Below, in pieces: positions 51,367 through 59,843 of a stretch of 64,000 nt of DNA. This DNA comes from CAVYGN01 sp963796325 (GTDB lineage: Bacteria > Spirochaetota > Brevinematia > Brevinematales > JAOACQ01), in the NCBI GenBank assembly GCA_963796325.1, contig CAWCLF010000001.1, forward strand, positions 1,054,001 through 1,118,000, in the 5' to 3' direction. The notes below the pieces were generated by a model. The model searched no databases, had not been told where the DNA came from, and saw nothing but the letters and a program-made list of their open reading frames with translations. Both the position numbers and the translations under genes were made by a program. The stretch's first letter is position 1; every line of letters starts with the position of its first letter.

Positions 51367-51705
51367 ATGAAAAGAATTGAAGCGATCGTAAGGCCTGAAA
51401 AGCTGGACGACATAGTGGAAAAGCTTGGCGAGCTGGGATATCCGGGCTTAAACTTTATCGAAGTCCAGGGGCATGGCCGCCAGAAGGGGTTGAAGGAAAT
51501 TTTCAGGGGACGTGAATACGATATAAAATTCGTCCCAAAAATAAAAATTGAAATTGTTATCAAGGACAGCCAGGTCGACAAAATAGTCGGTGCGATAATA
51601 GCTATCTGTCAGACCGGCCAGATCGGGGACGGCAAGATATTTATCAGCGATGTCATCGATGCAATCCGTGTAAGGACCGAAGAAAGGGGAGATGACGTCC
51701 TCTGA
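51367..51705 (+). CDS. glnB: Nitrogen regulatory protein PII
   Basis: This 112-residue trimeric signal protein starts at ATG 51367 behind GAAGGAG. The T-loop carries Tyr51 (FRGREYDIKFVPK), the uridylylation site in many bacteria. The C-terminal signature TGQIGDGKIFI is intact. It senses ATP/ADP and 2-oxoglutarate and gates the adjacent Amt. Pairing with amt suggests a GlnK-like role. Confidence 0.95.
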   Translation: MKRIEAIVRPEKLDDIVEKLGELGYPGLNFIEVQGHGRQKGLKEIFRGREYDIKFVPKIKIEIVIKDSQVDKIVGAIIAICQTGQIGDGKIFISDVIDAIRVRTEERGDDVL

Positions 51706-51711
51706 ATCCTT

Positions 51712-52113
51712 TTAGTAAAATTCCAAACTCAAATACGATAGGCGGGGGACAGGAACTGCTGATTTATAGATCGTTTCATGACTTGCTGTCTTACTTATTT
51801 CCATATTTATTGTACCGGCTGTTTGTTCAGGTGACCAGCCTGATTTCAAATTTTCAATAACATAATTTTTAGCTTTGACATCTTGTAACTTTGGCTGCTG
51901 AACTGGAATTTTCTTACGCATATGGTATTTCCTATCAGCAAAATTTGCGTTATATTCAGCTCTGAAAGCATCCCAATTGTTGCGTTTAATCTTTCTGGAT
52001 ATTGTACCGGGAACTCGATTGATAGCTTTAGCAATTTTCCTTATGGAATACTTCTCTTTTAACAGAATTCCTGTCTGGGCCCGTTCTTCATAACTTAGCT
52101 GTTTGTACAGCAT
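51712..52113 (-). pseudogene. Truncated IS30-family transposase
   Basis: The frame from MLYKQLSYEERAQTGILLKE (52113) keeps the IS30 N-terminal HTH (SIRKIAKAINRVPGTISRKI) and reaches TASHETIYKS, a conserved IS30 site. It then diverges into unrelated residues and stops. About two thirds of the enzyme, including the DDE core, is missing. Its stop lies 7 bp from glnB, so an end of the element was lost there. A TTG-extended frame reaches 52155. Confidence 0.75.
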
Positions 52114-52225
52114 CTTTTTTCTCCAATCTATTTTCGGTTTGATAGAGTGCTGCACTTCATGTTTGAACTTTCAATATCAATAATTATTTGAAGATTTTGA
52201 AATTATTTACTTAATTGAAATGAAC

Positions 52226-52255
52226 TTGACAATAATATTACAAATAAAATATAAT
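52226..52255 (+). promoter_or_regulatory. Consensus promoter before the lipoprotein pseudogene
   Basis: TTGACA (52226-52231) and TATAAT (52250-52255) with 18-nt spacing are both perfect hexamers, an unusually strong promoter for a decayed gene. Confidence 0.7.
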
Positions 52256-52277
52256 TTGTTAAGGAGTTATTTTTTTA

Positions 52278-52702
52278 ATGGGGGTTATTTTTATGGAGTT
52301 AAGATTAAAAAACCTTTCTTTTCCTGTGATATTATCAGGGGTTGTTTTGCTGGCGGTTTTATCGGGCTGCGCTAATTCACCGGGACCAGGTAGCGGCGGA
52401 TCTTCGTCCAGTTCTTCGTCCAGCTCATCGACAAGTTCTTCGTCCAGTTCTTCCTTTTCTATAACAATATTCTCGAGCTCTGCTTTGATTTCTTCGCCAT
52501 GGGGACTGGCAATTGACTCTTCGGGCAATCTTTATGTCGCTAATTGTGGTATAATACAATAATTAAGATCACGCCCGCAGGTACCGTTTCAACGGTCTCA
52601 AGCTCTGCTTTGCTTAATTATCCGGGAGAAGTCGCTTTTTACTCGGGCAATCTTTATATTGCAAATACTGGCAGTAATAATATACTCGAGATCATACAGT
52701 AA
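52278..52702 (+). pseudogene. NHL-repeat lipoprotein, frameshifted
   Basis: A lipoprotein signal (VVLLAVLSGCANS) is followed by a Ser-rich linker (about 35-58) and the first NHL-type strand pair SSPWGLAIDSSGNLYVANCG. The frame then stops at 52560. In the next frame a second repeat continues (TIIKITPAG, LNYPGEVAFYSGNLYIANTG) to a stop at 52700-52702, so a 1-nt change near 52543-52550 broke the gene. Even joined, it has only about two repeats against six in a full propeller. The start may be the ATG at 52278 or 52293. Confidence 0.7.
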
Positions 52703-52824
52703 AAGTTGTTTTTTTAAAGCCGGGAGATAACTTTTTATCATGATGGGGCTTGTCGAAATGCCCTGTCATATAAAGGCGGGAGGAAATATACATCATTAAG
52801 AAAAACCGGGACGCCCGCGCCGTG

Positions 52825-53118
52825 TCAAATATTCCTGCTGATAAACATCCCTGAATTCGATAGAATGATGATATTCCCATTGTTTTTTATTTTATTTTTG
52901 ACAAATTCTAAAAATAATCCTCTCTCATTATCATCCAATATTACTCTTTCCTGATTGATGCCGTTGCATGAATAGACATAATCGACAAAGGGCCCTGCTT
53001 CATTTATTATTAACATATTTTCATATATTTTTAAAATCACTTCTTTAAAATGAAGTTTTAATTGCTCTTCGCCATTTTCTATTGAAAAATTGCCAATAAG
53101 GGGTAAAAGCTTTAAAAA
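52825..53118 (-). pseudogene. Fragment of an unidentified gene
   Basis: An open frame of 97 codons has no good start (the only in-frame candidate is GTG at 53040, without a ribosome-binding site). It reads like protein, for example FSIENGEEQLKLHFKEVIL and QERVILDDNERGLFLEFVK. The final residues look out of frame. No family was recognised. It is probably a 5'-truncated remnant. Confidence 0.35.
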
Positions 53119-53177
53119 TTACATCCCTTATACAATATAATTAGTTTCTTGCAGTCACATAATAAAGGAGGATAAGG

Positions 53178-53216
53178 ATGAGTATTATTATCGTTTATAT
53201 TTTGTTATTTTTATAG
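53178..53216 (+). other. 12-residue open frame with strong ribosome-binding site
   Basis: AAAGGAGG is followed 6 nt later by ATG and codons for MSIIIVYILLFL, then TAG. It may be the first codons of a deleted gene (a signal-peptide start) or a tiny hydrophobic peptide. Confidence 0.35.
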
Positions 53217-53219
53217 CCT

Positions 53220-53264
53220 GGATAAACCCTGTCAGGACAAACCCTGCCGGGATAAACCCTTTTC
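53220..53264. repeat. 15-bp tandem repeat, three units
   Basis: Units GGATAAACCCTGTCA, GGACAAACCCTGCCG and GGATAAACCCTTTTC lie just upstream of prfA. Confidence 0.75.
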
Positions 53265-53336
53265 TTTTTTCAAATACTTTGATATAATATCGGAGCAGTA
53301 AAAAAAGATTTACTCTGCTTTTTTGAGGAGTATCGC

Positions 53337-54407
53337 ATGCATCCGAAAGCCGAGGCGCTAGTGCGGAAATACAGGGAGATGGGTGAAAAGCTCTCGAGTA
53401 TGCAGCCGTCAGGCCCTGAATTTATAAAGCTGGCCAAAGATAGGGCCGAGCTTCAGCCTTTCGTCGAAAAATACGATGAAATTTCGAAAATCGAAAAGGA
53501 GGTGGAGGATAACAAGGAGATTTTATCTTCCGGCGACGATGAAGATATTAAAAAAATGGCCAGGGAGGATATAGAAAAGCTGTCCGAAAGACATAAAGAA
53601 ATTGATAAGGAAGTTCTCAAAATGCTCCTTCCCAAGGATGAATTAGAATCAAAGAATATTATAGTTGAGATACGGGCCGGCACCGGCGGGGAAGAGGCCG
53701 CTCTTTTCGCGGGTGATCTCTTCCGCATGTATACAAGGTTCGTCGAACTCAAACACTGGAAATATGAAGTTTTGGATTTTAACGATACCGGTCTTGGCGG
53801 TTTCAAGGAAGTAGTGTTCTCGATAAAAGGAAAGGATGTTTATTCACGGATGAAATTTGAAAGCGGTGTTCATCGCGTCCAGCGTATTCCGGAAACGGAA
53901 GCCGGGGGCCGCATACATACTTCGACCGCATCCGTCGTGGTATTACCTGAAGCCGACGAAGTCGATATCAGGATTGACCCTTCCGAACTTAAAATAGACA
54001 CCTACCGCGCGGGCGGCGCGGGGGGACAGTATGTTAATAAAACCGAGTCCGCTGTCAGGATAACTCATATGCCAAGCGGCATAGTAGTAGCCTGCCAGGA
54101 GGAAAGGTCCCAGCTTCAGAACAGGGCGAGCGCCATGAGGATACTGCGCTCGAAGCTTCTCGACCTGGAGCATCAGAAGAAAATCGACAGCGACAAGGAG
54201 TTCAGGAGGAGTTCCATCCGCTCCGGTGACCGTTCTGAAAAAATTCGGACTTATAATTTTCCACAGAACCGGGTAACCGATCACAGGATCAATCTTACAT
54301 TGTATAAGCTCGATATGATCATGAACGGGGATTGCGACGATTTGATAAATGCCTGCATAGTAAACGAGCAGGAAGAAATGCTCAGGTCTCTCGATACGGC
54401 GGGTTGA
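53337..54407 (+). CDS. prfA: Peptide chain release factor 1
   Basis: This 356-residue factor recognises UAA/UAG. It has the N-terminal helical domain, the codon-recognition domain around VHRVQRIPETEAGGRIHTST (about 181-200), and the catalytic GGQ in RAGGAGGQYVNKTESAVRI (about 223-241). Length is normal for RF1. prmC, which methylates the GGQ Gln and often follows prfA, is absent. The next gene's ATG abuts its stop. Confidence 0.95.
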   Translation: MHPKAEALVRKYREMGEKLSSMQPSGPEFIKLAKDRAELQPFVEKYDEISKIEKEVEDNKEILSSGDDEDIKKMAREDIEKLSERHKEIDKEVLKMLLPKDELESKNIIVEIRAGTGGEEAALFAGDLFRMYTRFVELKHWKYEVLDFNDTGLGGFKEVVFSIKGKDVYSRMKFESGVHRVQRIPETEAGGRIHTSTASVVVLPEADEVDIRIDPSELKIDTYRAGGAGGQYVNKTESAVRITHMPSGIVVACQEERSQLQNRASAMRILRSKLLDLEHQKKIDSDKEFRRSSIRSGDRSEKIRTYNFPQNRVTDHRINLTLYKLDMIMNGDCDDLINACIVNEQEEMLRSLDTAG

Positions 54408-55568
54408 ATGCATATAAAAAAGAATATGAAGTTCGGGATTTTTATCGACTGGGTGTACTCGGAATACCACCAGAAGATACTCACCGGTATTATGGATTAT
54501 ATCAAGGGGCTGCCCATAGACCTTGTATGTTATCCGACCGGCAGGCTGGATCCGTCAGACCGCTGGGAACGTAAAAAAAACATTCTTTTCGATTTCGTCG
54601 ATAAAAATAATACCGACGGTCTTATTGTTTTATCCGATCCCCTGCAATGCAGCGTCGGCAAGAATAAATTTTCGCGTTTTTTAAAACGATACAAAGATTT
54701 TCCGATCGTAAGCATTTCAGAAAAATTCGACGAACATTACAGCATTGTCATAGATAATGCAAAAGGCATTGTCGAGCTTCTCGACCATCTGGTAATAAAG
54801 CACCATTATGAAAAGATCGCTTTTATTACCGGCCCGGAGGGAAGCAAGGAGTCTAATGAAAGGCTTCAGGCTTTTCTCGGATATTTCATGACATACGGTC
54901 TCCATGCAGATGAAAATCTTATAGTAGAGGGAGATTTTACCGGCGTTTCCGGCAGGCTTGCAGTAAAAACCCTGATAGATACAAGAAAGGTTCCCTTCGA
55001 TTGCATTGTCGCCGCAAATGATGAGATGGCGATCGGGGCTATTGAAGAACTGGCATCGAGGGGGATCCATGTCCCGGGAGACGCTTATGTAACCGGGTAT
55101 GATGATATAGATCTGTCCGGGCAGGCGGCGCTGACGACGGTAAGACAGCCTATTTATGAACTGGGAAGGAAATCAGCTGAGATTCTTTACAGGGTATTGA
55201 CAAAAAAAGATACTCCCGGGCTGATCAGCATGCCCACATCCCTTGTTGTCAGGAGAAGCTGCGGGTGCCAGCTGCAGAGGCTCATGAATGTTGCTCTCTG
55301 GAAAAAAGGGATGCAGCCTCCGTCGATTCCTTTCGAAGAGAATTTCAGCGATAACAGCGCAATAATAGTAAACGATATAATCTCGGGATTTCCTGTGGAA
55401 AAATACATTCAGTATAAATCGGACCTGACGCCATGGCTCGAGACTCTCTGCGAGGAATTACAGGAGGCAAATAAAAAGTCAAATGCACAAAATATCATGG
55501 AGCATGGGATAAGATCATCTTTCAATCGGAAGCTAAAAACCTGGATATATCACTTCAAAATGAAATAA
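54408..55568 (+). CDS. PBP/LacI-type sugar-sensing protein, N-terminal part of a split sensor-cyclase
   Basis: This 386-residue open frame has a periplasmic-binding-protein-like domain of LacI/XylR type (about 6-290): MKFGIFIDWVYSEYHQKILT, VEGDFTGVSGRLAVKTLI, TGYDDIDLSGQAALTTVRQP and LVVRRSCGCQ. No HTH precedes it, so it is a cytoplasmic ligand sensor, not a repressor. After about residue 355 the frame leaves the coding track and ends in unlikely residues, while the -1 frame continues into the GGDEF part. It was probably one protein with 55649-56728. Translation may be coupled to prfA (adjacent stop and start). Confidence 0.75.
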   Translation: MHIKKNMKFGIFIDWVYSEYHQKILTGIMDYIKGLPIDLVCYPTGRLDPSDRWERKKNILFDFVDKNNTDGLIVLSDPLQCSVGKNKFSRFLKRYKDFPIVSISEKFDEHYSIVIDNAKGIVELLDHLVIKHHYEKIAFITGPEGSKESNERLQAFLGYFMTYGLHADENLIVEGDFTGVSGRLAVKTLIDTRKVPFDCIVAANDEMAIGAIEELASRGIHVPGDAYVTGYDDIDLSGQAALTTVRQPIYELGRKSAEILYRVLTKKDTPGLISMPTSLVVRRSCGCQLQRLMNVALWKKGMQPPSIPFEENFSDNSAIIVNDIISGFPVEKYIQYKSDLTPWLETLCEELQEANKKSNAQNIMEHGIRSSFNRKLKTWIYHFKMK

Positions 55569-55648
55569 TATCAGGCTTCAGGAGGAATGTTATCGCCTGC
55601 CGTCTCGACTTTGAAAAGCAAGTCTTTTTTGAAGACATATTCCATAGA

Positions 55649-56728
55649 ATGAGGATCATGTCGCTTGAAGCGGACCACCGGAAATTTGTGGACAGGGAGT
55701 CTCTGTCGGTCTTTGAATTCAGCAGGTTTACATCGAGAAGCGCAAGGCTTCTGGATGCAAACGGCCTTGATGAAATGCTCAATGCAATTTATGAAATTTT
55801 ACCGGAACTGGGCATTAAAACATTCTTCCTGGCATTGTATAAAAAAGAGGATAAGCCCCTCGAATATTCAAGGCTTATGCTTGCAATGCATGAAAACAGG
55901 AAAACGGGCCTCGATCCGTTAAAGCTCGATTTTAAAACCGGGAGCCTCCTGCCTGCGGCTGTATATCCATCCGAAGGCCGGAACAACTTCATAATACATG
56001 CGCTGCATCAGAGAAATGAAAATATAGGTTTTATTATACTCAACCTGGAGGAATATTTAAGGAATATCAGCCTCTATGATGAATTATGCATGAAGATCAG
56101 CTCCAATATAAGGCTGATAATGCTTATAGATAAAATAACACAGCAGACTCATTTTTTGAGCGAAGAGATAAAGGAGAGAAAAAGCGCCGAGAAAAAACTG
56201 AAAAGGGCTCTTGCAAAGCTGGAAAAATATAACCTGATCCTTCATGATCTTTCCCTTAAAGACGAGCTGACCGGTCTTTACAACAGGCGGGGTTTCCTGA
56301 CCCTCGGCGGCCAGTACCTGAATTACGCTAAAAGGAACAATAAGGAGTTCGTATTGTTTTACTGCGATATGGACGGCCTGAAGAAAATAAATGATTCATA
56401 CGGACACAAGGAGGGCGACTCGGCCATAAAGAAAACCGCAATGCTCCTTCAAAAATCTTTCCGTTCGATAGATATTATAGCCAGAATAGGAGGTGACGAA
56501 TTTACGGTCCTTGCAGCGGACTGCAGCAGGGAAGACGCCGAATTGCTTAAAAAAAGGCTGAGCGTTATCTTCCAGAATCATAATGCCGCTGTAAATAAAC
56601 CCTATAAAATTTCCATCAGCTCAGGGACGATTTTTGTCGATCATTCCGTGAAGCTGGACTTTAATGAATTGATGGCCATTGCCGACAAGAAACTATACGA
56701 AGATAAAGGAAAAAACACAGGTTTATAG
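55649..56728 (+). CDS. GGDEF diguanylate cyclase, C-terminal part of the split sensor-cyclase
   Basis: This frame encodes a GAF-like middle region (about 30-160), a coiled coil (about 165-205) and an intact GGDEF domain from about 210 (IARIGGDEF, I-site RSID). The ATG at 55649 has no ribosome-binding site. The same frame is open from 55475 and reads convincingly upstream (SEAKNLDISLQNEIISGF), so the coding really begins in the preceding gene. A one-base deletion, or net -1 shift, between about 55475 and 55525 separates them. The sensor-cyclase fusion would couple a sugar-like ligand to c-di-GMP. Confidence 0.75.
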   Translation: MRIMSLEADHRKFVDRESLSVFEFSRFTSRSARLLDANGLDEMLNAIYEILPELGIKTFFLALYKKEDKPLEYSRLMLAMHENRKTGLDPLKLDFKTGSLLPAAVYPSEGRNNFIIHALHQRNENIGFIILNLEEYLRNISLYDELCMKISSNIRLIMLIDKITQQTHFLSEEIKERKSAEKKLKRALAKLEKYNLILHDLSLKDELTGLYNRRGFLTLGGQYLNYAKRNNKEFVLFYCDMDGLKKINDSYGHKEGDSAIKKTAMLLQKSFRSIDIIARIGGDEFTVLAADCSREDAELLKKRLSVIFQNHNAAVNKPYKISISSGTIFVDHSVKLDFNELMAIADKKLYEDKGKNTGL

Positions 56729-57709
56729 AGATTCTACCCTTGTCCCTTTTTCCGACGAGAGGACCATTTTATGTCTCAAGTTCTTCAGGATTATTCTTGA
56801 AAACCCTTTGTTTATGATCAATGAATCGTGAATATCCTCGATTTCGACAGGACCGTTTATAAAATTGCCGTTCGCATCCAAAGGCAGAGTTTTTAAAAGT
56901 TTTGCCGGCGTATCGATCTCCCCGGCAATGCCGTCCACTGATACGGCAAACTTGTCTTCCATTGGAAATATGCCTTCTTCGAGAGGGACAGCATCGAGCT
57001 TTTTTATTATACCCGAGAATTCCTTTTTTAATAAGCGCACTTCTTTCCAGCACTTTTCAAGAAGAAAATATGATCCGGAAAGATCGGCGCCCGATATCGA
57101 AAGGAAGTTTTTGAAACTTGTGGAGTTCATAATACAGACTGAAATTCCATTAAGAAAAGGGCCGGTTTTTATATCGGGGTTTTTTTCCTTCCATAAAAGC
57201 ATGCTTGTTAAGGGAACGAATTTTTTTATAGACATTAACCCGGTTCTCTCTCCCCGGAATATCGTATCCTGAGTCTCGATGCAAACTCTGCTTTCCCCTG
57301 CCGGCGATGAAAAAAAAGTAAAAGATTCGGCCGCGAGGGGAGTTGTTAAATAATCCCGTATTGCTGCGCATAACTTATCGATGCTTGCAGGGTTAAGAAA
57401 TGCCGGAGCGAAAACCGTCAGGGGCGGAAGTGAAAATGCTGATGAAAATGCAGAAAAGGAAAATATCTTTGTGAATTCATTTTCCGACGGGATGTTGAGA
57501 GTGTCTGAATTGCCGCATAGCGCTGTAAAAACAGGCTTAATGCAGGAATCGATTACAAAAACCGGGCTGTCCGGAAAATTATTTTTCCAGGCGGAATAAT
57601 TCCTGATAAAGAGAGTGCCTTCCGAAGTATCGAGAAGTTCAACAGGAACCGGGCTTCCATAAAACGGTTCCAGATTGAAAGGATTTGAAAGTTTCAAAAC
57701 TATATTCAT
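56723..57709 (-). CDS. Conserved protein, possibly degenerate sugar-nucleotidyltransferase-like
   Basis: This 328-residue protein has segments that recall mannose-1-phosphate guanylyltransferases: GPFLNGISVCIMNSTSF (like the WNSGIF region), GIFPMEDKFAVSVDG, and the tail EIDTPAKLLKTLPLDANGNF followed by GPVEIEDIHDSLIINKG. The N-terminal GGxGxRLxP nucleotide-binding loop of active enzymes is missing (MNIVLKLSNPFNLEPFYGSP). If the relation is right it cannot be a normal transferase. It overlaps the GGDEF gene by 6 bp at converging ends and lies 16 nt upstream of miaA on the minus strand. Confidence 0.45.
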   Translation of the reverse strand: MNIVLKLSNPFNLEPFYGSPVPVELLDTSEGTLFIRNYSAWKNNFPDSPVFVIDSCIKPVFTALCGNSDTLNIPSENEFTKIFSFSAFSSAFSLPPLTVFAPAFLNPASIDKLCAAIRDYLTTPLAAESFTFFSSPAGESRVCIETQDTIFRGERTGLMSIKKFVPLTSMLLWKEKNPDIKTGPFLNGISVCIMNSTSFKNFLSISGADLSGSYFLLEKCWKEVRLLKKEFSGIIKKLDAVPLEEGIFPMEDKFAVSVDGIAGEIDTPAKLLKTLPLDANGNFINGPVEIEDIHDSLIINKGFSRIILKNLRHKMVLSSEKGTRVESL

Positions 57710-57725
57710 AACATACCCGCCGGTG

Positions 57726-58646
57726 TCAGGAGGCGAGGAAATTTTCTACGGAAGGGAAAACATCCTCGTATCCCGGCTTAAACCAGTGTATTTCGTGATT
57801 TTTTTTAAACCAGGTGATCTGCCTTTTTGCGTAATGGCGCGTGTCCCTTTTCAGGAAATAAATAAATTCATCAAAATCCCAGGCCCCTTTTATGTAATTG
57901 GCGGCATGCCGGTATCCTATGCTCGATAAACCGCAAGCGTCATTGCCGTAAGCATCGATAATCGTTTTAGTTTCTTCGATAAGACCGTTTTCAACCATGC
58001 GGTCGATCCTCCTTTCGATGTTTTCATACAAAAAGTTCCTGTCCGGATCGAGCCCTATGATAAACCAGTCCAGGTCAAGCCTCTTATTATTCCTGTGAAG
58101 GGCCGAAATAGGCGACCCTGCCATATAAAGAACTTCGAGAGCCCTGATGATCCTCCTCTGATCGTTTATCTGTATTTTCGATGCGCTTGCGGGATCGCCT
58201 ATCAGGAGCTCTTCGTAGAGGGATGCCGGACCTTCTCTTGATGCCTTTTCCTTAAGCCCTGCCCTTACAATATCGCTGCGGCCTGGCCCGCTGAAAAGGC
58301 CGTAATAAATAGAATTGAAATACATTCCGGTCCCTCCCGCAATGACCGGCAGGGATCCCCCGGCATGTATCCGTGTGATGCATTCTTCGGCGAGTTTTTT
58401 ATAGGTTCCCGCGTCTATCCGGTAATCAGGTTCGAATAAATTCAATAGATGATATTTGACGCCGGCAGTTTCTTCGGCCTCCGGTTTTGCAGAACCTATA
58501 TCGAGTTTTTTATAAATCTGCACGGAATCGCAGGAAACTACTTCACCGCCGAAACGGCGTGAAAGTTCCACTGCCAGCCGGGTTTTACCCGATGCGGTAG
58601 GTCCGACAACCGCCAGTATTTTTTTGCGCGAAGGGTTTTTATCCAT
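57726..58646 (-). CDS. miaA: tRNA dimethylallyltransferase
   Basis: This 306-residue enzyme prenylates A37 of tRNAs reading UNN codons. The P-loop is VVGPTASGKTRLAVELS (about 14-30). VVSCDSVQIYKKLDIGSAKP, PVIAGGTGMYFNSIYYG and INDQRRIIRALEVL follow in the standard order. The C-terminal ends with RHYAKRQITWFKK, also typical. Length matches the family. Confidence 0.96.
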   Translation of the reverse strand: MDKNPSRKKILAVVGPTASGKTRLAVELSRRFGGEVVSCDSVQIYKKLDIGSAKPEAEETAGVKYHLLNLFEPDYRIDAGTYKKLAEECITRIHAGGSLPVIAGGTGMYFNSIYYGLFSGPGRSDIVRAGLKEKASREGPASLYEELLIGDPASASKIQINDQRRIIRALEVLYMAGSPISALHRNNKRLDLDWFIIGLDPDRNFLYENIERRIDRMVENGLIEETKTIIDAYGNDACGLSSIGYRHAANYIKGAWDFDEFIYFLKRDTRHYAKRQITWFKKNHEIHWFKPGYEDVFPSVENFLAS

Positions 58647-58669
58647 CGATACAAAAGCCTCTCTACTTC

Positions 58670-58751
58670 AGTCGACAGTCGAGAGTCGACAGTCTGCAGT
58701 TTACTATTTTGACTCGCGACTGCCGACTGTTGACTACTGACTTTTGACTGA
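58670..58751. repeat. Heptad-palindrome repeat, copy 8
   Basis: The clearest copy: AGTCGAC, AGTCGAG, AGTCGAC, AGTCTGC on the left and GACTCGC, GACTGCC, GACTGTT, GACTACT, GACTTTT, GACTGAT on the right, all in register at seven bases. It lies between the divergent miaA and cvpA-like genes. Confidence 0.9.
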
Positions 58752-58812
58752 TGATGCTTGACATTTTATCCCTTTAATTATAACATAATGCGAAGTTATT
58801 AAGGAGGAATTG

Positions 58813-59289
58813 ATGAATTTGTTTTACATTGTATTTTTGATAATCTTTATATTGATTATCGGGATCTGCGCGTTTATTAATACGAGGCAGGGTTTTTTCA
58901 AGGCTCTCAACTCCTTGTTAAGGATAGCGCTCCCTATGCTTTTATCGGGCATCATCGTCAAGATAGCCCAGCTTATTTCGAACAAGGAAATGTCAATTTC
59001 CTACATCATAGGATTCATCGGTACGATTATTTTTTATCTCGTTATCAGGAGCATGATCAAAAATACCGATACCGGCAAGAACGGCGGGATCGTCGATTAT
59101 TTCCTTGGATTTGTGATCGGGGTGATTCAGGGCTGGCTTATAGCCGGTTTCCTTGTCGTTTACCTGAATTTCAATTACTTCGGCCACTTCCAGATCCTCA
59201 ATATAGAAAAGATGATATCGCCGGGTCTGTTCGAAGCTATCAAGACGCCGATCGACTGGATATTATTCTTAAGTTTTATTAAATTATAA
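58813..59289 (+). CDS. CvpA-like membrane protein
   Basis: This 158-residue protein starts at ATG 58813 behind AAGGAGG. It has four hydrophobic segments (about 3-22, 27-50, 60-80, 98-122). The pattern ICAFINTRQGFFKALNSLLR near the N-terminus fits the CvpA/colicin-V-production family of inner-membrane proteins, whose role in bacteria is not fixed. No neighbour explains it. Confidence 0.7.
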   Translation: MNLFYIVFLIIFILIIGICAFINTRQGFFKALNSLLRIALPMLLSGIIVKIAQLISNKEMSISYIIGFIGTIIFYLVIRSMIKNTDTGKNGGIVDYFLGFVIGVIQGWLIAGFLVVYLNFNYFGHFQILNIEKMISPGLFEAIKTPIDWILFLSFIKL

Positions 59290-59544
59290 TTATAAAGACC
59301 TGCCGTTGAGGTGAGGTCTTTATAATAATTCCTGGGGTATTCGTGTAGAATTGGATATTTTCGAGTTCTTTATCCAATTACTTGGGATTCTGATCTCTAT
59401 ATGGAATTGCCTCTCTAGCGCGGTACTCTTGTATTCGCTCCAGGGAAACTGGAAGTATAGGTACGAATCCCGGCTTAAAACACGAACCGAAATGATTTCT
59501 TACGGTACCCCGGGTTTTATTATTTGAATATAATTGGAGGAAAT
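59290..59544. other. 255-bp gap without a gene
   Basis: Two hairpins are visible: AAAGACCT-N12-AGGTCTTT (59293-59320 region) just after the CvpA-like gene, and ATTGGATA-N13-TATCCAAT near 59350-59379. The rest, including GGTACGAATCCCGG near 59459, shows no recognised feature. Confidence 0.5.
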
Positions 59545-59838
59545 ATGGACCACAGTTCTGTAGCCAAGATGTATATAGATGCCGTCAAAGCGGATTCGAT
59601 AAATGCTTCTATGCTGACCAAGCTCCCCGAACTTGTTTCATGCACCGACTGGACAAAGGTCGAAATAGTAGGAAATGTCGATTACATTTCTGAAAGGACA
59701 AAGATCGTATATAACGGGATACTCGTAAAACATGCGGGCGGTCTTTATTATATGAGAAAAAAGATCTCAGATGCGCTTGGTTCGGTCGACAGGCGTTTTA
59801 AAAATATAAAAAAAGAAATTCGTGTTATTCTGGATTGA
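59545..59838 (+). CDS. Small hypothetical protein
   Basis: This 97-residue basic, soluble protein starts at ATG 59545 behind GGAGG. It reads MDHSSVAKMYIDAVKADSIN at the N-terminus and has no signal, membrane segment or recognised domain. Codon use looks like its neighbours, and it ends 5 bp before the convergent murD stop. It is probably a real gene; function unknown. Confidence 0.6.
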   Translation: MDHSSVAKMYIDAVKADSINASMLTKLPELVSCTDWTKVEIVGNVDYISERTKIVYNGILVKHAGGLYYMRKKISDALGSVDRRFKNIKKEIRVILD

Positions 59839-59843
59839 AGATA

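Larger units (their letters stand above)
52703..53336. other. 634-bp gap with decayed sequence
   Basis: No intact gene is seen. It contains a gene fragment on the minus strand (52825-53118), a 12-codon open frame behind a perfect ribosome-binding site (53178-53216) and a 15-bp tandem repeat (53220-53264). Confidence 0.6.

Noticed and set aside
52259..52528. Glu/Asp-rich minus-strand frame across the lipoprotein start
   Set aside because: The acidic run is the complement of the Ser-rich linker codons; the plus strand has signal peptide, lipobox and promoter.
52825..53040. REP-associated (Y1) transposase fragment
   Set aside because: A first look at QERVILDDNERGLFLEF suggested this family, but the frame continues upstream with unrelated sequence and the HUH motif is absent.
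59440..59530. Degenerate tRNA around GGTACGAATCCCGG
   Set aside because: A T-arm-like string is present, but no acceptor, anticodon or D arm can be folded around it.
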